A stretch of 64,000 bases of DNA from Candidatus Bathyarchaeota archaeon. Lineage in GTDB: Archaea; Thermoproteota; Bathyarchaeia; Bathyarchaeales; Bathyarchaeaceae. The stretch is taken from assembly GCA_004376295.1 (NCBI GenBank), contig SOJZ01000028.1, positions 23,491-87,490 on the forward strand, given 5' to 3'. Shown here one piece after another: positions 43,846 through 52,315 of the stretch (position 1 is the stretch's first letter; each line of letters begins with the position of its first letter). The notes under the pieces are model-generated. The model was not told the DNA's origin. It made no database searches and worked only from the letters and a program-made list of their open reading frames with translations. A program made the position numbers and the translations under genes.

Positions 43846-45222
43846 TCAGGTGCTTTTGCATTTATTTATTATTTCGTGAAGTTTTGCTTTGTATTCGTTA
43901 ACAAGATGAACCGCTTTGCTCCTTGTTTTTCCCTCAGCATAAAATCGGTAGATAGGTTCGGTTCCACTAGGTCTTATAAGAATTGAACTTTTGTCTGTGA
44001 ACCATATTTTTACGCCGTCAGTTATGTCTATGTTCATATTCTTCACTTTTTTAATGAGTTCTTTTAACACTTGTTCTTTGAGTTCGTTTGGACACTGTAG
44101 CTTATCTTTTTCTATGTGGTAAACGGGTAATTTCGCTAATAATTCTGATAGTTTCTTTTCGGTTTTTGCCATAATATCCAAAATCAACGCGGTGGTCATT
44201 GCTCCGTCTCGAACTGGTTGATGAGGCGCATAGAACACGCCACCATTTTCTTCACCGCCGAGTTTTGCGTTTACCTTTTTCATCACGTGAGAAACAACGA
44301 TGCTACCAACTTTGGTCCAAACCACTTTACCCCTATATTCATCGGCTATTTCTTTGATAAGGCTGGATGAGCTTACTGGGGTGACAATTATTTCTCCCGG
44401 TTTGTTTTGTAAAAAGTGTTTTTCGATGAGCGCGAAGGTTCGGTCTCCCCAGTAGATTTCGCCTCTTTCATCGACGAAAATTGAACGATCAGCATCTCCG
44501 TCGTAAGCTACGCCCATGTCTGCATTGATCGCTTTCACCGTTAATGCTAGTTCACCTAAGTTTTCTGGTTTAGGCTCCGAAGGTCTGCTTGGGGAGGCTC
44601 CATCAACATTTGCGTTTATTGTGGTAACTCGGCATCCCATTTCTCGGAGCATATAAGGCGCAGTCAAGCTACCTACACCGTTTCCCGGATCTACCACAAC
44701 GTGAAAACGTCTTTTCCGAAGGGTGGTAACATCTACATGTTTTTTTATAGCCTCTTTGTATGTACCTAAAATTCCGGGTAGTTGGCATATTCTTCCAATA
44801 TTATCCCATTTTGCTCGTCGAATTTTATCATCGAAAAAAATGTTTTCGATTTTGGTCTCCTGTTCCCGAGGCAGCTCGATTCCGTCATCAGCAATCACTT
44901 TGATTCCGTTATATTCCGGTGGATTATGAGAAGCTGTGATGATTACGCCGCCGTTCATCTTGTTATGTTTAATCGCGTATTGAATCGCTGGTGTAGGGGC
45001 TAATCCAACATTATAGACAGTGCATCCTGTTGAAGTTAGACTTCCGGTCAGAGCTTGGGCGAACATTGGGCTACTGGTTCTGCCGTCGTGTCCTATTACA
45101 ATTTGTCCGCTTTGAAAAAATGTTCCGATGGCTTCTCCGATTTTCGTTATGAATTCAGGGGTTAAATCGCGATTAACTAATCCGCGGATTCCATTGGTTC
45201 CAAAGAGCCGTCTTGATTGCAT
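43846..45222 (-). CDS. glmM: Phosphoglucosamine/phosphohexose mutase GlmM
   Basis: The 458-residue protein has all the alpha-D-phosphohexomutase motifs: FGTNGIRG near the N-terminus, catalytic TASHNPPEYNG (Ser about residue 98), metal-binding DGDADRS (about 242), GEENGG sugar specificity loop (about 325) and RPSGTEP near the C-terminus. GEENGG suits GlmM/phosphoglucosamine and archaeal phosphomannomutases. It supplies GlcN-1-P or a related sugar phosphate for the UDP-sugar pathway, fitting the neighbouring pyrophosphorylase. Confidence 0.85.
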   Translation of the reverse strand: MQSRRLFGTNGIRGLVNRDLTPEFITKIGEAIGTFFQSGQIVIGHDGRTSSPMFAQALTGSLTSTGCTVYNVGLAPTPAIQYAIKHNKMNGGVIITASHNPPEYNGIKVIADDGIELPREQETKIENIFFDDKIRRAKWDNIGRICQLPGILGTYKEAIKKHVDVTTLRKRRFHVVVDPGNGVGSLTAPYMLREMGCRVTTINANVDGASPSRPSEPKPENLGELALTVKAINADMGVAYDGDADRSIFVDERGEIYWGDRTFALIEKHFLQNKPGEIIVTPVSSSSLIKEIADEYRGKVVWTKVGSIVVSHVMKKVNAKLGGEENGGVFYAPHQPVRDGAMTTALILDIMAKTEKKLSELLAKLPVYHIEKDKLQCPNELKEQVLKELIKKVKNMNIDITDGVKIWFTDKSSILIRPSGTEPIYRFYAEGKTRSKAVHLVNEYKAKLHEIINKCKST

Positions 45223-45328
45223 TGAGTGTTTCCTCCACGAACTTTTTCTTTTTCAAGCGTAATAAAGTTAATAACACGTAGGTTTATAGTAATGGTGCCT
45301 ACTAATTATACCGATGAATTAAACAGGA

Positions 45329-46423
45329 TTACATCAAACATTTGGGTGTAAGCACGCTTTCTGAAACTTTCCTAAAGGGACAAACTGTTACGCCTTGTGT
45401 AAGAGTAATATTGTCTTGGATTACGGCGTGGTCGCCGATAATGCAACCTTCCTTTATTTTCACATGGCTTCCGACAATGACGCCTTCACCGATAATTGTG
45501 TCTTTTATTAAGGTGGAATCTGAGATTATGGTTTGAGGAAATATCACTGAGTTTTCAATGTGGGTTTTTTTCCTTATGATAACGTGTTTGCCAATAGCCA
45601 CGTGGGGACCTATCTTTGATTTCTTTCCAATAGTCACTTCTTCATCGATTATCGTGGGGTCTTTGATTTCTACTTCGCTTTCTATAAAGGAGTTTTTTCC
45701 TATCTGACTCTTTTTTATTTTGATGTCAAGTAAAAGCTGATTTACTCTCAGATAATCTCTTGGCTCTCCAATATCGATCCACAGATCCTTGAAATGGTGG
45801 CCGTAAATTTTGCTCTCATCAGCTAGTTTAGGAAAAATTTCACGCTCGATTGAAACAGGTTGACCGCTTGGGATGTAATCAAATATTTGTGGATCAAGAA
45901 TGTACATCCCCGCGTTTACAAGATTGCTAGGTGCTTCTCCACTGGTGGGCTTTTCTACAAATTGTGCAACGCGATTTTTTTCGGCTAGTTCTACGGTTCC
46001 ATATCGACTGGGGTCTTCAACGTGGTAAAGTGCTATCGTCGCAATTGCGTCATTCTTTTTGTGTTTTTTCAAAAGTTTTGTATGATCGAAGTTGGTGAAG
46101 ATGTCTCCGTTTATGACGAGAAATGGTTTTTGATCACCGATTAGTTTTTCTGCATTTTTGATGGCTCCTCCGGTTCCTAACGGCTTTTCCTCTATGGAAT
46201 ACGAGAGTTTCATTTCATGTTTTGATTTTCCGTAGTGTTGAATGAGGGTGTCGGCCATGTAGTTTACAGCTAGTATGACTTTTTTGACATGGCTTTTCGC
46301 CAGTTTTTCCAGCGTCCAATCTAGTAGAGGCTTGTTTCCAATTGGAAATAGGAGCTTTGGTCTTGTGCAACTGAGTGGTCGTAATCTTGTTGCGAAGCCT
46401 CCTGCTAACACTACTGCTTTCAG
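45329..46423 (-). CDS. NDP-sugar pyrophosphorylase with left-handed helix domain
   Basis: The N-terminal nucleotidyltransferase domain begins KAVVLAGGFATRLRPLS and has KPKLLFPIGNKP-like spacing, GTGGAIKNAE and NGDIFTNFDHT. The last 130 residues are hexapeptide repeats (IGKKSKIGPHVAIGKHVII) forming a left-handed helix. It makes a UDP- or GDP-sugar from a sugar-1-phosphate, probably the GlmM product. I extend the start to CTG 46423: GGAGG lies 8 bases upstream and the universal first strand is then complete. GTG 46411, the next usual start, is too far from that site. Confidence 0.8.
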   Translation of the reverse strand: MKAVVLAGGFATRLRPLSCTRPKLLFPIGNKPLLDWTLEKLAKSHVKKVILAVNYMADTLIQHYGKSKHEMKLSYSIEEKPLGTGGAIKNAEKLIGDQKPFLVINGDIFTNFDHTKLLKKHKKNDAIATIALYHVEDPSRYGTVELAEKNRVAQFVEKPTSGEAPSNLVNAGMYILDPQIFDYIPSGQPVSIEREIFPKLADESKIYGHHFKDLWIDIGEPRDYLRVNQLLLDIKIKKSQIGKNSFIESEVEIKDPTIIDEEVTIGKKSKIGPHVAIGKHVIIRKKTHIENSVIFPQTIISDSTLIKDTIIGEGVIVGSHVKIKEGCIIGDHAVIQDNITLTQGVTVCPFRKVSESVLTPKCLM

Positions 46424-47167
46424 TTTGACTTCCTCCTTGCAAGTACTAGTATTCTTGTGTGCTTATGTAAGATTTTACTCAAACTCGGATTAGGTCGATT
46501 AATTAGGTTTGATTATTTGATATAGTAAGAAAGAGTAAAAAAGAAAATATTGTTTATTTGTATTTCATTTTGATAGTTGTTTTCTGGAAATATGCTGAAA
46601 ATGCATGCGTGATTTTTGCGTGTCTAATTTTGAGTGCAACTCTTGTGATGATAAAGTGGTGTTGTGTTGTCACGTTGTTTGCGTATGTCTCTCTCTTTAG
46701 ACCCCCCCCCTATAATTTTTTTAGTTTTTCACAGAGCTTGTTTTGGGTTGGTTTTTTGAAAGTAAGCTTGGAAAGGGTTTATCCCACGATAGGAATAGAT
46801 GGGAAAAGATAGGAAAAGGTGGAAAAAGATGCAGAAAGATAGGGAAAGATGCGAAAAGATGGGGAAAGATAGCGGCTGTATTGTAGAACATGGGTTTTCA
46901 TGTGATGCTGCAAACGTGCACATGTGCTCCTTAACCGCAGTTTCCTATACATACGGGGGTAGTCGGTCTTTAAGAGGCGTCTTTTCCCCCACACGTTTAG
47001 GTCGATTCTTACAGTGGCGGAATACCGTATTTTTTGTACGCATATACCCCGCGTTGGATGGTTATCTTTGCCGTTTTCTAACAATAATAAATGAAGATTT
47101 TGAAGTGGCTTAGCGGGCTTACAGATAAGATTTAATTGAAAGCGGGTGGGTAGATAATTTAGCTCAA
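46424..47167. other. 744-base intergenic region with purine repeat and poly-C run
   Basis: No gene is supported. The stretch holds an ATGCATGCG at 46601-46609, a run of nine C near 46700, a strictly 10-bp-phased purine-rich repeat at 46791-46870, and the upstream region of tRNA-Leu. Short frames on both strands coincide with the repeat or the tRNA and look spurious. Confidence 0.6.
46791..46870 (+). repeat. Eight tandem copies of a 10-bp purine-rich unit, exactly phased
   Basis: The units all end in GAT or GGT and have consensus RGGRAAAGAT, for example GGGAAAAGAT, AGGGAAAGAT and GGGGAAAGAT. The period is exactly 10 bases over 80 bases with no insertion. One strand is nearly all purine. A 10-base period excludes a coding repeat. 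Confidence 0.85.
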
Positions 47168-47252
47168 GCGGGGGTTGCCAAGCCAGGTTAAAGGCGCAGC
47201 CCTGAGGCGGCTGTCCCGTAGGGGTTCGTGGGTTCGAATCCCACCCCCCGCA
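47168..47252 (+). tRNA. tRNA-Leu (anticodon GAG)
   Basis: The 85-nt sequence folds as a type II tRNA without introns. The acceptor GCGGGGG pairs with CCCCCGC, the D arm is GCC/GGC, and the anticodon stem CAGCC/GGCUG has loop CUGAGGC (anticodon GAG). A long variable arm follows, then the T arm GTGGG-TTCGAAT-CCCAC. The discriminator is A47252. Only CC of CCA follows. T-runs immediately after serve as terminator. Confidence 0.92.
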
Positions 47253-47327
47253 CCTTTTAACAAACCCCATGCGCACGCATTGGTGCGTAAATATGCAAGA
47301 TAAGCTTAAAAGCAGCTTGAGTTAAGA

Positions 47328-47711
47328 ATGATGACCTATTTCCAAAGGGATGGAGTTGACTTGGCTGTTAATTTAGACGCACTTGCTGTAACCATTATTG
47401 TAAACACCATTATATTGTCGCCAGTTCTTTGGCTGTCGGGAAGAGCAATTGTTGGTAAAGACAAAGCAAAATTCACAGACGCCATATTTACAGTTATCAT
47501 TGGAACCGTGGTTGGTGCACTCTTTGGAGCTTTCTTCGTAGGCTTCATCGCTTCCTTCATCCAACTGATACTTTGGCTCGTATTGGTGAAACACTTCTTT
47601 GACTGCGGATGGCTGAAAGCACTTGTCATCTCTATCTTAGCGATTATCATCTTTGCTGTGATTGCCATAATATTAGGACTGGTTGGATTTACACTAATCC
47701 AATTTATTTAG
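47328..47711 (+). CDS. Small four-span membrane protein of unknown function
   Basis: The 127-residue product has about four hydrophobic helices (IIVNTIILSPVLWLSG, AIFTVIIGTVVGALFGAFFVG, SFIQLILWLVLVKHFF, ALVISILAIIIFAVIAIILG). It has Gly-rich spacing in the second. Similar proteins are common and unnamed in archaea. Single gene after tRNA-Leu. Confidence 0.55.
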   Translation: MMTYFQRDGVDLAVNLDALAVTIIVNTIILSPVLWLSGRAIVGKDKAKFTDAIFTVIIGTVVGALFGAFFVGFIASFIQLILWLVLVKHFFDCGWLKALVISILAIIIFAVIAIILGLVGFTLIQFI

Positions 47712-47787
47712 CGTGCGCGCATGAGAGGTAATTGACAAAGAAGGTAATTTATGAACAATGCGTAACGCTTACCGGGGAAAGCACAAG

Positions 47788-48854
47788 TTACGTCTGTAAG
47801 ATCTTCAGCACTTGTTCATAATATCGAGGACAGTAGGTTAGAGTGATCTGATGAAACGTTCTCGTTGGAGTAATAACCTCTTCAAGGTTCCCTTCCACGT
47901 AAACCAGCTCATCCTTCTCTGCCTGCATCCTAAATTCTTCAACGTAGGAAAGAATTCGCTGAACGTTCTCAACTTTCGGTCCCTCCAGAATTTCGATGGG
48001 TTCAATCCTGTAAATTGACGGAATAAAGGGTGCATCCTGGTCGTCGGCTATGCGGGCAACGGCCTTAATCCAACCCTTCTTTATGACTTGGGTATTTGGA
48101 TTATATTCGTTGCAGATTTCCTTCCAGTCTTTCACTGGCTCGAACTCTATCTTAATAATTCTCGCCCAATTCGCATCCTTGAACAAGGCGTAAATCGTCT
48201 TCCTTTGTTGATGCCAAAGATACTCTTTTGGGCTGTAGTTCACGAATTTCCAAAGTTTCCCTTCAACAGCCTTCTCGCTTTCAAACTCGTTTCGTAGAGG
48301 GCCTTTTTCCCGATAGAAGTCTTCTAGCGTTTCGCCGAGTCTCCTTAATTTTTCTCTGCTATACACGATGAGGTCTATGTCTGAAAATTTGGGTGATAGA
48401 AGCCGTGAAGAAGCGAACCGAAAACCCCAAAATCTTTTTCTGACAGCCCTGACCTAGAAGCGACCAAGCTGTACACCTTGTGCAACGCCTTAAGAAGACC
48501 ATCTCTAGGTTGCCTCTCAATCAACCGCCGAAATCCTTTGTCTGGTCCACGTGTTTCCGTGATGTACGCTCGCGGCACGCCTACGAGGCGCTTTTGTAGA
48601 GGTTCATAGAAAAGCGTGTAGCGCGGGTATTTTTCTCGAACGAACTGTAAGCCTTCGTCTGCGTAGAATTTGTAGTAACTGGGTTTTCTTTTCCCGCGAG
48701 GGGCCTTAGGATCCATGGACTTGTGAATTGTAGCTGATGCATATTCTGGGTCGCAAACGTATGCGTCATAGGGATGGAAATAGCCATAAACTCGGAAAAT
48801 AATGTTGTCAGCAGTAATTATGGCGTCGCGGTCCCTAAGCTTTATAGTTGCCAA
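47788..48854 (-). pseudogene. Nucleotidyltransferase gene with frame break (COG1665-like paralogue)
   Basis: Two adjacent frames together match the full length of the paralogues at 48842 and 52316. The upstream part (48375-48854) holds the N-terminal domain and ends GVFGSLLHGFYHPNF just before the catalytic core. The downstream part (47788 to about 48384) continues in the -1 frame with SDIDLIVYSREK and the C-terminal domain (PSIYRIEPIEILEGP). The break coincides with AAATTTT in the X-XXY-YYZ register (48390 to 48384). So the gene is a pseudogene, a sequencing error, or makes the full product by -1 frameshifting. It overlaps the next paralogue by 13 bases. Confidence 0.7.
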
Positions 48855-49861
48855 ATGTATTCGTCCCCACGTGTTCCTGTACCTACCACAACTTGATAGG
48901 TAGTTTGATCTGTTTCGATATTTTCTACCTGTTCCAGCGTTCCCGAAACCTTGATCTTTTCTCCATGTCTAGCCACGTTTCTGTAATAGCCTATCATAGA
49001 CGCGACCTTTGTAGGGATTTCGTCTTCGCTGAGTTTTGAGGTTGAATCAAGGGGTTGATAATTTTTGATTTGATAAATGGCTGGTCTGAACATGGCTTCG
49101 TTATCATCAACGACCTCGCAGCTGAAAGTAACGTTCCTCATTGCGACGTATTTGTGATTCCCATACTGAACATTTATTTCACCAATCTTTCGCACCGCGT
49201 TGTACATGAAAAGTTTGTTCTTGTACCGTCCTCGATACTTCCTCGCTGTGTCAAGCTTCTTGGTGAAAATGTATTTTAGCGTGCCTTCCTCGGCGAGTTT
49301 ATCAATTGTGTTTTCGAGGCTCCTGAAGTTTTTTGACCCATAAACTACTAGGTCGACATCAGACTTTGTGGTGTGCATGTTCAATGCGATGGATCCGTGG
49401 ATTCCAAAATCTTTCAGAGGTACTTTGGATTCTGTGGAGAGAAGGGTGATCAGCTCCAAGGCTAGTTTCTGTAGACGATCCTTCCTTTTCTTTTCAAGGA
49501 GCCTCTGCAGACATTCTTTTGGCACGTAAACCTTTTCCACGTGTTCCAATGGAACGCTTATAACTTCTTTTCCACGGTAGGGGCAGAAATAGGTGTATTG
49601 AGGAAATCTATTTCGAAAGGTTTCTAGGAGCTTTTGATAGTTTTGTGCGGTATAGAGTTTTTCTGGTCGAGCAAGCTCTACGTTCCCGAGTTTCCATGTT
49701 TGTCTGAGAAAGCGTATTGGGAAGTGGAGCTTCAGCTTGGATGGAATGTATTTTAGAAAGGAGAATAACAGATTTTTCGGGTGTTCATATCCAAACACGT
49801 AAAAGATGAAAAACTCTTTTGTGACAAAGATGTCGCCGTCCCTGGAAGCCCACGCTTTCAT
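48842..49861 (-). CDS. Predicted nucleotidyltransferase (COG1665-like)
   Basis: The 339-residue protein has an N-terminal domain starting ASRDGDIFVTKEFFIFYVFGY. Its core is a minimal nucleotidyltransferase, FGIHGSIALNMHTTKSDVDL with the GS and DxD residues near position 165, and the C-terminal domain contains VVDDNEAMFRPAIYQIKNY. The domain order equals that of the genes at 47788-48854 and 52316-53332. No substrate is known for this archaeal family. It is the intact member next to the frame-broken one. Confidence 0.65.
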   Translation of the reverse strand: MKAWASRDGDIFVTKEFFIFYVFGYEHPKNLLFSFLKYIPSKLKLHFPIRFLRQTWKLGNVELARPEKLYTAQNYQKLLETFRNRFPQYTYFCPYRGKEVISVPLEHVEKVYVPKECLQRLLEKKRKDRLQKLALELITLLSTESKVPLKDFGIHGSIALNMHTTKSDVDLVVYGSKNFRSLENTIDKLAEEGTLKYIFTKKLDTARKYRGRYKNKLFMYNAVRKIGEINVQYGNHKYVAMRNVTFSCEVVDDNEAMFRPAIYQIKNYQPLDSTSKLSEDEIPTKVASMIGYYRNVARHGEKIKVSGTLEQVENIETDQTTYQVVVGTGTRGDEYIWQL

Positions 49862-49922
49862 GGCGGAACCTTCTGTAGATTGGATAAATATACAATCAAC
49901 CTTTCTTGATGAAAAAGGCCAA

Positions 49923-50414
49923 CTACTTCATCTCCTTCAAGAAAATATCTCGAAGAATCTCTTTGTTTACGTGAAGTTTTTCTGAAAGTTCTTTCACCCA
50001 TTTAACGTATGATCGAAATACGCTGCGGACTATCTCAGCCTTTTCATCTCGAGACAAAGCGTTCTCCTTGGCGAGGAGAAGGGCGAACCACTTTCCCAAG
50101 TCTGACAGAACATAATACTTCATCCACACAATGCGACTGTCGCTTTCAATCTTTTCCATGTTTTCCTTTAGAATTCCAAGATCAGTCATTGTTTTGAGGT
50201 GGCTTATCACAGTTTTGTTGGAATAACTAAGACTTTCAATTAGATTCTTTTGGTAGATTTTTTCAGAAATCCCTTGGTCAATAGAAAACTTTAGGATATC
50301 AATGGGGACTTTTGACCCGAAAATGGCCCGTAACACTTTCTGCTTTCTTTTCGCGGGCAAAAAGACGATATAAGGATAGAGCGTTTCACTCATAGATAAC
50401 CCGGCATGCATCAT
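49923..50414 (-). CDS. Winged-helix transcriptional regulator
   Basis: The 163-residue product has an N-terminal helix set, then a winged-helix domain with KNLIESLSYSNKTVISHLKTM (recognition helix) and LGILKENMEKIESDSRIVW (wing), and a helical C-terminal dimerisation region. ATG 50414 is listed; ATG 50393 (SETLYPYIV) is an alternative. It directly follows the CitG-like gene on the same strand, so it may regulate it and the divergent membrane gene. GGCATGCAT lies in the start region. Confidence 0.6.
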   Translation of the reverse strand: MMHAGLSMSETLYPYIVFLPAKRKQKVLRAIFGSKVPIDILKFSIDQGISEKIYQKNLIESLSYSNKTVISHLKTMTDLGILKENMEKIESDSRIVWMKYYVLSDLGKWFALLLAKENALSRDEKAEIVRSVFRSYVKWVKELSEKLHVNKEILRDIFLKEMK

Positions 50415-50416
50415 AT

Positions 50417-51373
50417 TTATGGTCTATAACCGCTTAAGATGCTGACGGCTAACACTGCTGTGACAATGTCTGCTGTCGTTCCTGGACTCAATTTGTGGGC
50501 TGGATCTCTAATCTCTTTGTCGAACCTTCTGAATTGACTCATACCTGCTGGAGTTGCTAAGCCACCCCTCTCCAGTACTAGTTTGGCTTGGTCCGAGACC
50601 TCCCTCGCTTTGGCTAAATCTACCTTTCTAGCGATAAAGGTGTCTGGAATCTGGGATAGAATCTTGAGGAATGTATGTACCGTCGCGGTGTTTATGTCAT
50701 TTGTCTCTTTAAGCTGTCGGGAAAAATAGGGGTATCCTAAGTCGAAGGTGATTGAATAGTTGTTTACCCACTCAGAAGCAATCGAGTCATAACCAGAAGA
50801 TATCTTGAATACGTCAAAGAGAGTTACCTTTTCGTATAGGATTTTCTGTTTTGAAGTTGGATCTGTTACGTCGAGTTTGGGTACGTTGCCTAGTCCCTCC
50901 GGTTTGGCAATAGATATCGCATCGTAAACAGCCGCTGCATCCCTAGGAGTGCTAGATTCAACGATCATTTTCATGTTTTTTCTGAGCTTAGTAACAGAAA
51001 ACGACCCCTCAGCATACGTCATCCCAGCAGCAACTGAAATGGGAGAAAGTAACATTATCGCCCCTAAGAGAGTATTTCCGCCTTGCTGCCACTCATTCAT
51101 ACTTATAACAGCATTTTTAATCACTTTACCGACCCCCACCTTGTCAGGACCAATTTTCCCAGCAGAAACAAGAATCCCCTGCTTAGCCCCGTAACAAAAG
51201 TGAGGAGCTACAGCGACCGCAGAAGCAAAAAAATGTTCATATCGAGTTTCTTTGAAATCAGCCGTTCTATGAACGTTTCCAGGCTTCGGATAGGCGCTGA
51301 CTTCAAGGAGGATAGCGAGTTGTAAGCATTGAGAAACATGTTCAGATATTTTGAGAGGTGAAGTTGAAGACAT
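50417..51373 (-). CDS. CitG/MdcB-like triphosphoribosyl-dephospho-CoA synthase family protein
   Basis: With ATG 51373 the product has 318 residues. It has the family motifs LQLAILLEVSAYPKPGNVHR and GGNTLLGAIMLLSPISVAAG and a C-terminal SPGTTADIVTAVLAV. Bacterial CitG/MdcB make the prosthetic-group precursor of citrate or malonate lyase from ATP and dephospho-CoA. Archaeal members have unknown roles, since no such lyase genes are near. A TATA-like AACATTAATAAAAC lies about 35 bases upstream of the start. Confidence 0.7.
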   Translation of the reverse strand: MSSTSPLKISEHVSQCLQLAILLEVSAYPKPGNVHRTADFKETRYEHFFASAVAVAPHFCYGAKQGILVSAGKIGPDKVGVGKVIKNAVISMNEWQQGGNTLLGAIMLLSPISVAAGMTYAEGSFSVTKLRKNMKMIVESSTPRDAAAVYDAISIAKPEGLGNVPKLDVTDPTSKQKILYEKVTLFDVFKISSGYDSIASEWVNNYSITFDLGYPYFSRQLKETNDINTATVHTFLKILSQIPDTFIARKVDLAKAREVSDQAKLVLERGGLATPAGMSQFRRFDKEIRDPAHKLSPGTTADIVTAVLAVSILSGYRP

Positions 51374-51466
51374 AGATAAGCCACAATCTATTCTGGAACA
51401 AAAAGTTTTATTAATGTTGTGTAAGAAACTACACACCATTGGAAAATTCTACATAGGAAGGATCAA

Positions 51467-52258
51467 ATGGAGCTTGCTAAAGCTAAAGTAGCAATCGTTG
51501 GAAAAGGCACGTTGAATACTATTCACATTGCCCTAATTTCCGTTTGGACAGCGCTTATTTTGGCTTGTGCGCTTTTGATAATTTATCCGGTACCAGGGAC
51601 AAATATATGGATCACTTTGGCTAGTCCTTTGTTCGCAGGTTTGACTGCTCCTTTACTGGGACCTTTAGGTGGAACAATTTCTGGTTTAATCTTTGGTTTG
51701 GCAGTTCCTTACGTCAATCCTGCAACAGGCGGGCTAGGCGCACTTACTTTTCTAGCCCCCACACTAGGAGCTCTAATCAGCGGCTTGGTTCTATTCAATC
51801 GTTGGAAAGAAGCCACTTTGATCTTCATTTGTGAAGTTGCCATATGGTTTGCTCATCCATTCGCTTGGTATCAATTTATGCCCATTGTTACTTGGGGATA
51901 TTGGTTGTCGCTTATCTTCATAATTGTGCCTCCTATTAGGAGGTGGATTATCGTTTCCATAGTGTCTAGAGACGCGAGACGGTTGCCTGTGGCTCTTTGG
52001 TGCATTGCTTGGCTGTCCCGTGTGGGCGGTGACACAATAACGGGTAACAATATCGCGGTTTGGGTTTTAGGCTGGACTTATGATATGTATGCTTTCTGGG
52101 CGCCTATGACATTGTACTATGCAATAGCCGACTTCTTAACTTGTCTTGCAGCAGCAGTAATAGGCACTTCTATCCTTCTAGCGCTGAAGAGAAGCGGCAT
52201 AAAAACAATTGCTATCGATATGTTTGAGCCCTTATGGAAGACAAAACGACCAAAATAA
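51467..52258 (+). CDS. Multi-span membrane protein, possible ECF-type substrate-binding subunit
   Basis: The 263-residue protein has about 6-7 hydrophobic segments. The part PLFAGLTAPLLGPLGGTISGLIFGLAVP resembles ECF transporter S components, and Trp-rich loops follow. It is divergent from the CitG-like gene with a 93-base shared upstream region. The transported substrate, if any, is unknown; a vitamin or cofactor precursor would fit the CitG-like neighbour but is inference. Confidence 0.5.
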   Translation: MELAKAKVAIVGKGTLNTIHIALISVWTALILACALLIIYPVPGTNIWITLASPLFAGLTAPLLGPLGGTISGLIFGLAVPYVNPATGGLGALTFLAPTLGALISGLVLFNRWKEATLIFICEVAIWFAHPFAWYQFMPIVTWGYWLSLIFIIVPPIRRWIIVSIVSRDARRLPVALWCIAWLSRVGGDTITGNNIAVWVLGWTYDMYAFWAPMTLYYAIADFLTCLAAAVIGTSILLALKRSGIKTIAIDMFEPLWKTKRPK

Positions 52259-52315
52259 CAATTTTATAGACACGATGTGGTTATCAACAATTCGAACAGA
52301 CGGGAAGGATACCCT

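Noticed and set aside
46699..46709. Run of nine C as a functional element
   Set aside because: Homopolymer runs of this length are prone to sequencing error and nothing else supports a function.
46799..47113. Plus-strand frame starting in the purine repeat (KDRKRWKKMQKDRERC-like)
   Set aside because: The 10-base period runs through all frames, so the frame is a by-product of the repeat; there is no ribosome-binding site and no conserved domain.
46779..47276. Long minus-strand frame across the purine repeat and tRNA-Leu
   Set aside because: It is antisense to the tRNA and the repeat, with the low-complexity composition these impose.
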